A stretch of 64,000 nt of DNA from Sinonovacula constricta (lineage: Eukaryota > Mollusca > Bivalvia > Cardiida > Solecurtidae), in NCBI GenBank assembly GCA_007844125.1, contig CM017564.1, positions 24,390,849 through 24,454,848 on the forward strand. The letters are read 5' to 3'. Made by a program: the position numbers and the translations under genes. The stretch's first letter is position 1; each line of letters opens with the position of its first letter. The notes below the pieces were generated by a model that was not told where the DNA came from, ran no database searches, and worked only from the letters and a program-made list of their open reading frames with translations. Shown here piece after piece: positions 1 through 12,983 of the stretch.

Positions 1-220
1 ATCTGTTTGACTTTTCACAGAAGGCCTTCCTACCAGCGCAGTTGAAGACACACAGATCATTTGGATTGTGAAGTATGTGTCTTTCAATCCGCCGTGAAGA
101 TAGGCTAGTTCTTATCTTGCTGCTTCGTGCTAGTCCGTAAACGTGATTGATATGTATAACGTCTAACCTGGCGTGGATGTAAACGCTGGCGTTGAAAATT
201 TAACCTTTAGTCGGAGATTT
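1..220 (+). other. Less AT-rich edge segment, possible partial exon or relic
   Basis: The first about 220 bases are visibly less AT-rich than what follows. A pyrimidine tract ending in CAG at about 18-20 resembles a 3' splice site. In frame 3 the sequence stays open for 22 codons to a stop near 72 and includes KAFLPAQLKTH, faintly like the second half of a C2H2 zinc finger, but with four instead of five residues between F and L and no second His pair. I do not call a gene; the segment is cut by the window edge. It could be an exon end, a UTR or chance. Confidence 0.15.
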
Positions 221-2450
221 CTTTTCTTTCATATGGGGATTTAATAAAACGTTTTATTATATGAGTTCATCATGAGTTAAAAGAGAGTTTTTACAGAAAG
301 CGATGAAATAAAATAAATAAAATCATAAACAAAACCAAATTGTTTTGCATAGAAGAGCAACCACTTAATTTATTATTCTTTATTAAGAATATTATATATG
401 TTCTGAGATGTTTTGGAACTTTATACACTGACACATTATTAATATGAGGTATCTATAGTAATGTTGCTTTTAATTTGTTTCCAAGGTTAGTAAGTATTAG
501 ACACAAATGAGCAAAGATAAACTATTTTATGAAAAGCCAACAAAATACCTAAGGTTCATTAACTGACATTATGGCTGTAAACATAACTTTATTATTCGTA
601 ACATTTCTTTCTGCGCAAATTGATATATCACTTGGCCTGGATAGTATCTCTTTCTAGCCAGTTCTTTCTTTCCGTAGACAACAATATGTTGACAACGATT
701 ACATATGGTGTTGTAATGATCTAAGCCTAACTAACCTGCATATTTCTTACCTTGTGCTATTGCTCACGTTTCTCAAAGACTCTGGCATATTGTCGTATTC
801 TAAATGTAGCATCATTCTATCACTTGTTTTTAAGAAACCAAATATGTGTTTATCGCAATTATGGTTATCCACTTTAATAAAAAATATTTAATTAAAGGCT
901 ATTTAAAAAAATATCATTTAAATTTATGTATGTCTGTATCAAGTTTAAACCTAAATCTGAAATCTATGTAACTGTTTTTTCCATTAAAATGTAAAAAAGC
1001 AAGGTTGTACCGATAGGATATGCAGCATAAATTGGGCATTTGCGTCACATGATTATGTTATTTCTGTGTTATTTAACAGAGAGTGTAAAGTGCATTTCAT
1101 ACAGTATCATGTCATATTTAGAGTTTCAGATTTGCCTGAGATGCAAACAAAGCTTGTAACATGTTTGGTCTTTTAACTTAGCAGGATGGTTTGTAAGATG
1201 TTTCGTCATTTTGCTGTCTGTTCAACTTTTGAAGATACTTCAAATCACCTGCATCTTGATACATGTTCTATGCATTATGAGGTCGAATTTCGTACACATT
1301 GCCTTAAAGTTGATCGAATGCAGTCCAGACAAAATATAATCTGTTCGTTATATGTCCAATAACTAACAGATAATTGTTCTAGAGAGAAGAGCTAATCCGT
1401 CTTAGCATGGGAACAGGCAAGTCTCATGAAAGCATGCGATTTATAAAACAGACATTGTCTTACTTCGGTGAATCTGACATTGCCTTACTTCGGTGAATCT
1501 GAGATTGGACAGTAGATATAACTTCGGGATGTTGTTTGCCCTAATTATGCCAATTACGGGTAACTCTCCGGCCTATTTAAAAAACAACAACACTTCATTG
1601 CCTCTTATATTATTATTTATTGTTTTTTATACGTCATCGCTTGTATTTTTATTTCAAACCACTATCTCGTTTGAAGCCTTTAGGTTACCGAGGCTTTAAT
1701 CTCCTGTACATACATGTTGATATTATCTTTGTAACCAGGTGTTTTAAATATACTTAAGCCTGTTACCTGTACACGTATATTTACCTGCTCAGGATAACAT
1801 TGTTAACCTGTGATCAGTATTGACCACTGGGACCAGTACGTTATATAATATATGGCTTGGTATGGTTGAGTGTTGTTTTATGGGTGAGTGAAATTCATGA
1901 ATGTAATGTGTGTTTGTACTAGTTGTAGTTTAAATACTGGAGTTTTGATTTAAATTTATTCATTCTATGCTATACCTTTACAAAGTATGCATATAATATT
2001 GAATTACTAAAGAAACTTATTTTATTTGTTTTTCACACCCGTTTTACCGATAGTAATCAAGATATCTTCATTACGACTGGTGAGACCTTTTTATTTTTTA
2101 TGTTTTGTATTATAAGCAATGATGGTGTACTGTTTAATTGGTTTATATATTTGGAACATTGTTAATATATTTGAAATATATATGAAGTGATAGGTTGAAC
2201 TAGTATGAATTGTTGAAATGGTATTGTTAATTTTCATATTAATAGTCTTGTATTTTTATTTATGTAAACTATTTATTGTGTTACAGGTTTCAATAGAATC
2301 TTTTCAATAAACATATATAGATCGACCTACATGTGTCAACCTTTATTGAAACCCTACTTACATCTTATTATAGTTTTATAACAGTTGTAGAGCTGTATAT
2401 AGCAGTATTAGACAACTGACTAACTTTCATGGGACATTTCAATTTGCACT
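221..2450. other. AT-rich non-coding stretch, no gene seen
   Basis: There are no long open frames, RNA genes or recognisable dispersed elements. The longest frame (1493-1699, 68 codons) has a composition expected from AT-rich DNA and no motif. The only structured item is the short tandem duplication at 1451-1500, listed separately. Confidence 0.6.
1451..1500. repeat. 25 bp tandem duplication
   Basis: Two head-to-tail 25 bp copies (1451-1475 and 1476-1500) differ at one base, T versus C in the GACATTG(T/C)CTTAC part. This is a small recent local duplication with no obvious function. Confidence 0.9.
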
Positions 2451-2454
2451 GTTA

Positions 2455-2830
2455 GTTAGAAAGACCTCCAGGAAGTGCGAGGTTAGAGCGCTTTACAAAC
2501 CGCGTTGTTCTTCAGACATTTGTTTCAAGAAAATATTTCATAATGTCTAATGGGAAGATTTTTCTTTACACTGTTTGTTTAATAGGAAGTGCGAGGTCGG
2601 AGCGCTCCACAATGCATCTTTAAGCAGCCAAGTCGGTCCTTTTGTCGACTGACCGTTCCACTGATGTGGCTGTTTTTCTTCTTTTTGTGCATAATGTATC
2701 GTCCATGTGCTTTGTCATTTTATATTACATCTTTTGATCCTTGTCTATAAGTAGTTCATCTTTCAATCGAAGTGGTTATTCTTATAGAACCTTTTCATAT
2801 TTATTTGAAATGATCTTAAACATGTAAATT
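2455..2830 (-). repeat. R1 interspersed repeat, two partial copies, reverse orientation
   Basis: Two adjacent fragments (about 2465-2530 and 2583-2830) share GGAAGTGCGAGGT followed by AGCGCT, and the second continues through GACTGACCGTTCCA to TAGAACCTTTTCAT. Both match the reverse complement of the better-preserved R1 copies at 24021-24562 and 26774-27250. The element has no visible coding capacity and is of unknown class. The doubled end suggests either nested insertion or local duplication. Confidence 0.7.
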
Positions 2831-4300
2831 CAAATAAAAATGAAATGCGAAACTTGAAGTGGAACTCAAATTTCTTCTAGTTTTGCTGACCCTTTTTGTG
2901 ACCTACATATTTAGACACATAAAACTGATGCCACAGTAATACCAAAATTCTTCAACATTTATATTTGCTTAAAACAATACAACCTTTAAGAGAGAAATGT
3001 GGTTTTATTTTGTTGTTGTGTTTCGGATTTTACATGTTATGCCTAATTGATTGTCAGGCACAATTTTATCTTACACCTTTATTGCTTCCGTGAGTTTTCA
3101 CTTGAATAACGTTGATAAGAAAGACGTTCAAAGATATCAGTTTAATCTTAAGTAGCATTCGGTAGATGTAATCCATCTTTGTAACCGTTGTTTTGAGTGT
3201 TACTATATTAAAGTTAGAAAATGAATATTTTTTTACAAAAATCACAGAACAATAAATCAATATTTACAAAAGGTTTAACTATAAAGTGAACAGAAATCAC
3301 TTTTGTCTATTCCTGGTTCAGTTTTGTATTTAACTGCGTTTTAAGCATTCAGTGACATTTCATAACTTTAAAGATACCGCCTCTTGCTACTACTTTATTA
3401 TTACTACTATATTATTGTATATATTTTTTACTACTACTTTACACTATTTTAGAGACTATATCTGTTATGAACGTCTGATTCCCTTTTGGTTGTATGTCAT
3501 ATTCCAACAAGAAAAATACAGTTTAGCCTGTTAAATAGACAATAGAGTTTTGCAAGACGCCATACTGTCAGTGTAGTAGGAATAAGATATCACAAGGTCA
3601 AAATGTCGAATGATAAAATGCCTATTGTGGATTCTTGTTAACGTTTTGCTGTCTTTACCTATAATATTACAGTAATATTTTGGGCAGTGTCGCTTGAGTT
3701 ATGAGAAAACTGGAATCACACAGGGTTGATCCTGCACGCCCCTGACAACTCGCGGTTAGTTATTCATGCCGGGGAATAATTATGTAGTGCGTGAACAGAA
3801 CAAGTTTGTCTAAGAAGACCATCCAATGTGTTGTACATTTGATTTATTTCGGAACAGTTATGGCCAATGTTTGCACACCTTCAATCGCCTACAGGATCAA
3901 ATTAACACAGCCGAAAAGGCGTCTCAGAGCGCTTTGATATTTTAAATGGTCACTTGATACGCTTTCCTGCTTGCTTGCAATAAATTTTGGCTCAACTTTC
4001 CTTCCTCCTTTCAGTTTTTGGTAATTTGGGTCGAATGAACAGACATTTCGTTATATTTTGTTGCTGTTAATCTCGCCAAAGAAAATGTAATTATTTTCAG
4101 AACGAATAGAGTTTCGAAGCGAGCAGCAAAACCGGAATTTTATGGATAATCTGTCATGCGAGCCATTTAACAGTTATAATTCCAAAAATAATATAATAAA
4201 ATAAAACAAGGATAAAGAAAACCGGAACAATATTGCACAAATTCCCCTTTTTAAAGACTGTATTGTCAAGTTTTTAAAGAATGCACAATAGGAAATTTTC
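2831..4300. other. AT-rich non-coding stretch
   Basis: No gene is supported. The frames at 3066-3260 (-) and 3352-3534 (+) are short, AT-driven and without motifs. Around 3960-4090 there is a weak resemblance (TTTTGGCTCA..., CTTTCCTTCCTCCTTTCA) to blocks near 9460, 13800 and 16790, possibly a very old copy of the array module described further right. Confidence 0.45.
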
Positions 4301-4307
4301 TTAACAC

Positions 4308-4500
4308 TTCAATAAGAATATATGAGAAAGTCCTATGAGCATTGCAACATATACCTAACTCCGAAAAGGCACAGAACAAAGGTATTTCACATGCAAGCCA
4401 AACGAAAAGTAAGAACAAATTTGTGCTGAGTCATTTAACGAAAAGAGCAAACCCGACAGTTACCGCCTTGGAACGGTCAGTCAAGTCAACAAATTAACTT
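4308..4500 (+). repeat. R2/R1 interspersed repeat copy
   Basis: About 4310-4440 matches 15880-16010 closely (shared AAAGTCCTATGAG, GCATTGCAACATATACC and GGTATTTCACATGCAAGCC). It runs directly into the R1 core GTTACCGCCTTGGAACGGTC at 4459-4478. A third copy with the same order is at 25495-25615. R2 and R1 therefore share a core but have different flanks, as expected of subfamilies of one non-autonomous element. Confidence 0.75.
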
Positions 4501-4547
4501 TTAGTATATATTGAATAATATTTTATGAAAAAACTGTTTAAATACAC

Positions 4548-4625
4548 CATTCTGGTCATTTATCGACTGACAATTATTATTTATAATTATATATCTCTTA
4601 TTTTTGTGTAATGTATCTTCACTTT
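4548..4625 (-). repeat. R1 fragment in reverse orientation
   Basis: CTGGTCATTTATCGACTGAC followed by TTTTTGTGTAATGTATC resembles the reverse-strand form of R1 at 2630-2700. It lies only about 70 bp from the forward core at 4459, so the locus is a degenerate inverted pair. Confidence 0.4.
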
Positions 4626-6165
4626 TATATGGAGGGTCTTCCAGCTGACTGCAGTTTTCTGGTACTTGTAACTATTCATAAGTCTGGCGTCTTCCTCCAA
4701 CAATAATTAGCTGTACGTCGCCAAAATGAACCTAATACCATATGTGCGATATAACAAAAATAACTTGTGTGTTTTTGCAGTGTCTAATGCAAGTTTAAAA
4801 TGTAATATATGTATTAATTTTTTAGGTAACATTTTGATTTTAACAAATTTTAAGAGGATATGTTTTCTTTAATTAAATATGATTCATACATTATTATTCC
4901 TTTGATAGCTTTTTTTACTTTGACATATTTTATAGAAAAAAAAAAAGTTTCTTGAATAAAAATATGGAAAAATAAGATGGTGCTTATATGCTCACTACTT
5001 TTAGTTATAACTATTAGCTTGACCTTTCTGTGTATGTTTCATTGTAACATTTTTCCATGTTTATAAAGTATTTAACTGCAGACAAATATTTAATGACAGA
5101 AAATGTATGACAAATAATATTTTTAAAAAATATTCTCTTTTTATATAGTTCATACAGTCGATTTAACAATAAAACATTGTTATATACTATATACACTGAA
5201 TGGTACAAAATATATTCGAATTCCAATAAAGTATGATACTTTGACCTCAATATAATATGCAAATAAAATCAGTTGTTTTTCTGATGTCTGAAAAATTTCT
5301 TGAAAACTCTATTTTTTCCATTTTGTCAGTTTTTGTAGTTTTTTTGTATCTGAACGTATCAAAATGAAAAAAAAGAGATATTGTTTACGTTTAAGTCTTT
5401 TTTAAGTTGCACAACTGGAGTGTATGCTCATAAAGTGTTTAGCAAATTCAGTCAATAAATAGCTGTATCTAGAAATCTACCGTGCACAGTCGTAAAAATA
5501 TGTACTGCAATACTATTTCATTTAAACAAAAGAATGAGCATATAAATAACAATATTGATAAAATAGTGTGAATTAACACACTAATAATGACTTTGCCCCC
5601 TGCATTGGTCAGGATCTTAGACATTGAGTAGCATGTATGAAAAATATAGTGTGTAACTGATTTGTTGTATCTTTTACAATAGACATGTTAAATTTTAAAA
5701 ATAATTCTCCAATTTTGAATGTATGGAAACTCGTATCAATGTCCCTTTTAGAAATAAGAAAATTCCAAGTATTATGTTATATCCTATTTAGGGAAAGTAC
5801 TTTGCTATTGAGTATCATCTGGTGTCGAGTAAAAGTACATGTATCAGACAAATCAACCAAACATATAAACTTGTAAATTGTTTACAAAGTCAGCAAGTTT
5901 AATACTGATTTTTAATTTTTTCATGCTTTAATAATATGACAGATTTCACGATAGCTAAAAGATTTATTTCAGAATTGCCTTAAATGTCCTATACAGTTTT
6001 GGGGTTGATGATATACTAAGTTTATTCTGGAATTTACTCACATTATAAATCGCTCAATTAAAATACATTTACAAAATTTAAATTGAAAACTGCTAATGTT
6101 TGCTTCTTAATCTAGTAGAGTGATGGAAAAAAAATTCAAAGTCAAAAAGTAGAAAGTAAAAGAGA
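4626..6165. other. AT-rich non-coding stretch, no gene seen
   Basis: No coding, RNA or repeat feature is supported. The frames at 5014-5262 (-) and 5685-5876 (+) are I/Y/L/K-rich products of the base composition. Confidence 0.55.
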
Positions 6166-6169
6166 AAGT

Positions 6170-6300
6170 GACCCTTCGTGCCCATATTGGGATTCGAACC
6201 CTTAACCTCCAACTTTGAAACACCTTTACACTCATTTTATGACTTAACTTCCTTCCTACTGCAGAGCTCTTATGCGACAACGGAATACGCCGCGCGAACT
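6170..6300 (-). repeat. Degenerate tRNA-like segment, probable SINE remnant
   Basis: On the minus strand, GGGTTCGAATCCC (6188-6200 on the plus strand) is a perfect tRNA-type B box (internal RNA polymerase III promoter half), followed by TGGGCACGAAGGGTCAC. A matching A box is not clear, and no cloverleaf can be drawn. The segment is a patch of higher GC in AT-rich DNA. It is most likely the head of an old tRNA-derived SINE; a tRNA pseudogene is the alternative. Confidence 0.4.
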
Positions 6301-6700
6301 ATCGCGATCGTCTTAGGGAAATAAAAATAACAGATATCTACATAAAATTTAAATTGATAAAGCATTAACTGATTTATTTTACTGAGTGCATTTCACAGTC
6401 AAAATGACCTTAAGTGGTCTATGGTTTAATGGTTTTACAATGGCATGTACAGTTCTTTACAATTTTAACATTCTATACAATTCGCAAGACAAAGCTTTGG
6501 GATACTTCACATTAGTTTTTATTTTGTGTAAATTTAAAAACACAAAGAAGTATGTTGGTGTTTCTTTCATAGTTTAATATGCATAGCCTATTGATATAGA
6601 GTAAATAATTGTCTTATTTTACTAAGAAATCTGTAACATTTCATATGAGTATCGATTTTGTATATGACTTATCCTTATAGTTTTGAATTCAAGTAATACG
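6301..6700. other. AT-rich non-coding stretch, no gene seen
   Basis: The frame at 6386-6577 (63 codons) has no motif and no similarity I can see to other parts of the window. Nothing else is supported. Confidence 0.5.
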
Positions 6701-6959
6701 GTGGTTATCGAAAACATAATGATTTATTCTTAATAAACCGCATGTTTCATAAAAATACACTTATCTGGATAAGTGACCCATATTGATATGCCAAAATAAC
6801 TTTAATTAAGAATGAAGAACTCATACAATGTTAAAACTAATAGAAACATAGCTAGAAACAGTTTTGTATTCGTGTATCTTTTTTCATCTTTCTTCCAAAA
6901 TATAAACATACTAACAACAATGACAATAAACATCCACAACAAGTGCAGACAAAGTCAAA

Positions 6960-7160
6960 TAGTTCGTTTATCAAAGCCATTAATGATATCAGCCTAATTT
7001 TTAAGACTCATCGCAGGAGGTTTGTCTATCTGCGCTATTTAAACATTTGAAACAACTCCCGATCTGAGCATAAATCTGATACGAAATCTAAGATCTGCCA
7101 TGATCCAACCTCAGCAGGAAATAATACAAATGATTATCCTAAGGAATTCTCACACATCAT
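6960..7160 (+). repeat. Array module, landmark L0 copy 1
   Basis: TATCAAAGCCATTAATGATA, then GCAGGAGGTTTGTCTATCTG, then an AATCTGCC-type block and AATACAAATGA, match in order the segments starting at about 10246 and 12529. The last part also matches 21960-22020. This is the leftmost clear member of the module family. It does not code. Confidence 0.65.
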
Positions 7161-8872
7161 GAGACATTAAAACCTTTTTTAAGTGGTTGGGGGAAGACAC
7201 TGTGTATATTTTCCACCTGTTTCTTTCCTTGTTTTTTTCTTCAGGAGCTTGGTTATGCCGTTTTTACGTAAGCGTCATAAAGCATAATAGAATAGTTTTC
7301 GGACATAACATTGAAAAACTTAAACTCATTGTAAGAGATACGGACATTTTGATGCGTTGAACATTTAAAATGTTTTAGTAAATATATTATTTCCTCTAAA
7401 ATTGTATAAATAAAACAATGTTCAAACTTAGTTCTCTGATAAGGGGATTGGAAACTTGTCTCTGAAAATAACTGAGACTGAAAGCTTTATCCTTTATGAA
7501 ACTTTTTTTTCCATAGAAAGTCATAATGTATGAGTATTAAATGTATATCTATTTTTTCCCTTTGTATAAGTATTTTTGTTTAATAGATATTTGTTTAAAA
7601 TAGTCAATGATTCATGTTTGCTATTTTAAGTAGGTCTTTACGAACCAGGATCTTTTACTTTGTTTTTCTTTTTATCTAATATACATTCATTTTAAGCTGT
7701 TTCTGTTGTACTTAAAAAGTTCAAGTAATGCACATAACTACAGAGACAACTGTCCTTTTAGAAATAATGCATGTTTTTTATTGTTCTTTTATCATTTTTT
7801 GTTCTATTGTCTCATCGAATTTTAATGAAATAAATTTCGTTAATGAATGCCAATTATCTGCGAAAGTAAGAATGAGAAGAAAAAAGCATGATGCCCCATA
7901 CTTTTATTAACATAATTATGTTTAATTAATATACCTACAAGACTATTTTTGTTAACATATAGTTATATGTTTCCGCTAGTTGTTACGGTAGCTTTTATTC
8001 TTAAATTTATCTTCAAGTTAACATCACATTTTGCCTGAGCGTATTTTACATTAATGGTTCATGATTTTATTGCAGACAATAAAAATATTGGTATTTGAAT
8101 GTCATATTTATAAAGCTTCCATACTGCATATTAATGTGAACAAAATTAAGACGAAACATAAAAGAAGAACAACTTTAAAACTAACTTTACACAGGATATA
8201 TAAAGAAACTTTTATTTAGCATGTCGAATACGAGTTACCGCTCTATAAACTATATGACCAAAGAGCCTAAGTGTCGTTATTATTAGCTTTTTATATGCCA
8301 AACCTTCAACACAGAAAGTGCTTTATAATCCGTTGCGCTTGGTGTTTGGTTTTAAATTTTGTGGGCAGTAATACAGACCGTCGCTGTTAACACTTTGTGA
8401 GACCGCTCCTTCACACAGGTAATAAGACAGCTTGTTTAAAGTGACATGCAGCGCTATTTAACGTGCCCAAGGACGATCATGTGAAGAAGTAATTTAGCAA
8501 TCTTTTTTATTGTCAAAAGTCAAAACCAATTACAAAAAATAAGACATAAATCTATGTTAGTTAAATGTTCCATATTAAAAGTGAAATTGCACAATTTGAT
8601 TACAACGATGGCGGAAAGTCTTACAAATGAGCACTTTACTCTGACTCCATGCAAATTAAGCAATAAAACAAAAGCAACCTAAGCTCATTTGCATATGTTC
8701 AAATCTTTTTTTACTACTTCTTGATTTCTTATTTGCAGATACAGATTTACAGATATTTACAGATTTAGCGTTAATATTAAATACCCTAAACTGAATTCTT
8801 TTGTTAGCAAATATATATAATATTTATATTAAAACCTTTTCTTTTTCAGAAAATATAAGACAAAGAATTTGA
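7161..8872. other. AT-rich non-coding stretch
   Basis: No gene is supported. A GC-richer patch at about 8325-8475 has no long open frame and no tRNA boxes, so it remains unexplained. The frame at 7728-7910 has no recognisable motif. Confidence 0.45.
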
Positions 8873-9166
8873 CGGAGAGTCTTCAGGTGCTTACTGATAT
8901 TTGTCTCACGTTGACGGGAATATTTTTATTTACACTGTTTATTTGATAGAAAACCCTTCAGGAAGTGCGAAATTTAAGCGCTCCACAAACCAGGTTAAAG
9001 GACCCCAGTCAGTTCTTTTGCCGACTTGTTATGTCTCATCTCTGTGTTTTTGTCACATTTACATTTACTATATCTGCTTTTGTCTAGAAGTAGTTTAGAT
9101 TTAAATATCTGTGGAAATTTTGATGAGACTTTTTCTGATTTACCTTTTTATCGGCTTTTGTAAAAC
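8873..9166 (-). repeat. R1 interspersed repeat, near-complete copy, reverse
   Basis: Read on the minus strand, this copy runs from a degraded GGTAAAT...AAAAAGTCTCATCAAAA end through CACAGAGATGAGACATAACA and the AAACCTGGTTTGTGGAGCGC region to CCCGTCAACGTGAGACAAA and GTAAGCACCTG. This is the same order as the copies at 24021 and 26774, with clear divergence. The 65-codon frame inside it is a by-product. Confidence 0.8.
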
Positions 9167-9950
9167 ATGTTTACCTTGTTACTGGTTGATATTCGTTCTT
9201 TTGTTTGCGGTAGGAACTTATTGTCATGTATTCCCTTTTATTAAAGTTCAAAAACAAATAATTTAAATTAAGGTTCGTCACAGGACTGTCAAATATGTAT
9301 TAATAATAAAACATTATTTTATTTTACCTTTGACAAGCCAAACTGGCAATGTGGGAGGTATGATAAAATAGTTTCTATAAACTTTAAATGCCTACTTTGT
9401 TCTTGTTAATAATTTCAATATGCATTTGACATAAAACTGCAAGTTTCTCGCTTCTTTTTAATCAGTTTTTGGCTCAGGTTTCAGTCCTGACATCAGCTGT
9501 TGATTGACAAGATCTAAATAACAGTTTTTCCGTAAATAGTGTTACAAAAACTAACCAGGGATAACTTTAAAAGTTTCGGAATAAATAATGCCCCTAACAA
9601 AGCAACACAAAATTTAACGTACTGTAATAATTCCAAGAAATGCGGAGGTCTAAGGAACAATAAAAAAAAATAAAACGAAAAATACATCTAAATAAATTAC
9701 ATCTATTTTGAATGATAACTGAAAGTGACAAAAATATTCATAATGACGCAAGAACATAACAATTATCTCATTATAAAATCGACATTAATCTCTAACTTTA
9801 AATTTCGACTTAAATCTCTAACAGAACTGAGGTTCTGTATTCTGATTTAAGAAACAGTAACAATATATCAGTTTTAAATACTATTTAAACAAGTGTTTGA
9901 TTTTTGTTGAGATAGATTTCTATTAAAATAAATATTATATATTTTGTTGT
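9167..9950. other. AT-rich non-coding stretch
   Basis: No gene is supported. About 9455-9520 (TTTTTGGCTCAGGTTTCAGT and the following 40 bases) resembles 13797-13860 inside unit A, which suggests another very degraded array module. Confidence 0.4.
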
Positions 9951-9954
9951 TTGA

Positions 9955-9992
9955 ACAACAACAACAACAGCAATAATAATAATAATAATAAT

Positions 9993-10062
<70 letters not shown>

Positions 10063-10088
10063 ATAATAATAATAATAATAATAATTAA

Positions 10089-10138
<50 letters not shown>
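9955..10138. repeat. (AAT)n microsatellite with palindromic core
   Basis: A long AAT tract is interrupted at about 10030-10053 by its reverse complement (ATT)n and then resumes as AAT. The junction makes a near-perfect inverted repeat of more than 20 bp per arm with no loop, able to form a hairpin or cruciform. The left end grades from an ACAACA repeat. Confidence 0.95.
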
Positions 10139-10140
<2 letters not shown>

Positions 10141-10189
10141 GAAACGACAAGAGATAAACTTCAGAATTTAAATACTTATACGCTTACTT

Positions 10190-10410
10190 AATCATCGGGT
10201 AAAAATAATGATGTTCGGAGGGCAAACAATCCTGAATATTTTACTTATCAAAGCGATTAAGGCTATCAGTCTAATTTCCAGACGCGTAGCAGGAGGTTCG
10301 TCTATCTGCTCCGTCTACGCCATATAAACACCGTTATTCGTAACGTCTACCTTATCGTCGGTAGAATGTCGAAATCAAAATATCAACCTTGCCAAAGCTC
10401 TACTTTGTGC
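10190..10410 (+). repeat. Array module, landmark L0 copy 2
   Basis: TATCAAAGCGATTAAGGCTA, CAGTCTAATTTCCAGACGC and GCAGGAGGTTCGTCTATCTG match about 6969-7032 base for base with few changes, and the first part also matches 12529-12552. The spacing to copy 1 is about 3.28 kb. Confidence 0.7.
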
Positions 10411-12520
10411 ACAAAAAAGAACAGGCGATAAAAGAGTAAAGATGTCAGATTCCTAAGTAGTAGACACATTGGTCTTGATGTGCGTAGTTACTTTAGAAAA
10501 AAAAAAATCCAGGAATACATTAGTCTCTTGTTGATGTATTATGGGTTTATAGCAGATAATTGACAATATAATGATATTATAATGGTATATTGAATACATT
10601 TACTAAGTTATGTCAAGTATCATAGACTATCTAATTAAAACTCAATTTTACAAAACATTGAATCGGGACTTAACTAAAGCAGGAACAAATTGCAAGTACG
10701 TTGGCAAGCCATCGCTTTTCAGAAGTAAAAGTTCTTTACATTATGCTCCAGATCATGTCAGATAAAAATTTAAAAGCCGACAAATTCAGGACAGCGTGCT
10801 AAATAGCACTTTTGAAAGATATGATGTATCGAAAAGCGTAGTCAATTAAAGTAAAAAGTACGTTTATTTTCGTTATAAGTGTTTAAAACCCGCATAGAAA
10901 ATGTTATTCCACTGTAGTATGTTTCGTTTGATTTGTGTTTTAAACGTATTTGCAATAACAGAGATCGTTGTTTTTTACATGTACATGCATTGAGCACTAA
11001 ATGATTATGACTCTGCATCTTTATAAAGACAGCCATTTGCGCCCTAGAAAATGCCAATTAAAATGTTATATTTTCAGGAAGTGCTTGAGGTACCTTCTAA
11101 AAAGTTTAATGTTAAACCGATATATTTAATAGATTATGTCTAAAACTAATTATATTAAAAATACAGGATTTTTTGCTAGTTCGTTGTAATATTGTTATTG
11201 GTAAATTAGATGAACATACATATCTTTATTTGCATATGAAACTGACTTTCAATCCATTTACAAAATAACCTTCTTTTTTGCAACAAATAATTTAAAAAAC
11301 ACAATCTATTGTTCATAAATAAAAAAGAAACTGAAAAGCAAACGATTAATATTTTCAATTGTTATTGTAACGAGACTTCATAAACGAACTTCACTGTTTT
11401 GCATTAAAACTTGCATACCTAATTCTAAACGTTATAATACCTATACAAACATAAACCTGTTTCAGCCTGAAAAGACATTATTTGGCTTTTTTCTTGTCGA
11501 ATTCTTACTGGCAACACAGAAATATATTTATAATAACTAGATTACGCTTTATAATAAGACATTTGCTAATACACGTATACTTAATGAAATGCACGCCCCC
11601 AAAGTATTGTGATTTAAACTTCAAGCGAAATTGATTAATAATTCGAAGTACCATTCAGCAAAAGCAATAACAATATTTTACTTTCACATTGTCAAATGCC
11701 GCATTGGCATAATTATTTAAATGGGCCATTAACGATATTCAGTGTCTCGCCAAACAAGAACAAAATGTTCCTTGATAGCACCCACCTGCCTTATGGTTAG
11801 TTCCGCTTTATATGAAAGATCCTACTATCGAGAGTTGGTGAACCGAAACATTATAAACAAGCCACAAGACAAGAAATAAAATGTAAACTTTTTTAATTAG
11901 TTAGGTAGTTTTAAAATATTAACAGCACAAGATGGAAATCACCGGCTTCTTAAAAAACAACTAAAACTTAAAGAGAAAACATTTTACCACATACACTTTT
12001 TGTGTCAAGTCGTCCTAAAATAGACACTGAAATGGTCACTTTGCGAATGAAACTAATTAATGAGCTCTTCTTAAAATGAACATCTTGATTAAGGATCAGT
12101 TTTAATGTTTTAATTTCCATGCAATCTACAATCAGGTATCTGTTATGTTAACCATTTAGAGATGGGTACAAATAAATATATAATATATTAACTGCAAGCT
12201 TATCCTAATTCGTATTTACAGTGGTTCGTTTTTGCTACATTAGTAAAAGTTTATGAAATAATTTATTTAATTGACTTTAGTGAACATCAGATTTATATAA
12301 CAAGATATTCATATAACTTAACCTTAATTAACAGGTCTATTTATACCTTTTTATAGCATATAGATCAAACAAAATTGAGGTATAGTTTTCACTTAAAGGA
12401 AAAATGCCATTCACATATATTCACATATATTATTCAATTTACTTTTTTCTACTTAGGAACAACAGTGATGAACACTTTCTAACTTTAACAACACTTTATA
12501 CCCAGACGAGCCTTAATGGT
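10411..12520. other. AT-rich non-coding stretch, no gene seen
   Basis: No coding or RNA gene is supported. A short ATCATGTCAGATAAAA block at about 10753 recalls landmark L1 of the array modules but is too short to be sure. The 71-codon minus frame at 10842-11057 has no recognisable domain. Confidence 0.45.
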
Positions 12521-12983
12521 TTTTGTGTATCAAAGCCATTAAGTATATCAGGGAAATTTTCATGAAGTATTTAAGAGGATTGTGATCGCGTTGTCTGTGT
12601 CTTACGACTACAGCAAGCTCTAATCTGCCAAATGTCTACCCAAGCACGAAACAATACAAATGGGGTTCAGACTCAATGCTGAGATAGTGTAGAGATAGAT
12701 TAAACGAGTCTAAATTGTTTGTGTCTGTCTACGTGCAAGGTAGAAAACTAGCATCTGCGAATCCTTTTGCACTGTTGTGCTTACAGAAGAAAACGTGATT
12801 GATATTTTGAGGAATAGTTCATTTGATATTTGATAATATATGAAGAAAAAAAAAACATACTTGAAATAGCAACACAGAAACACAAAATAATACATGGATG
12901 AAGACTCAAGATAAATGATTGGGTATAACCAGCACCGCAATCAGATCAGCTGAAAGGGCTTTCCACATTTGGCAATTCTGTTC

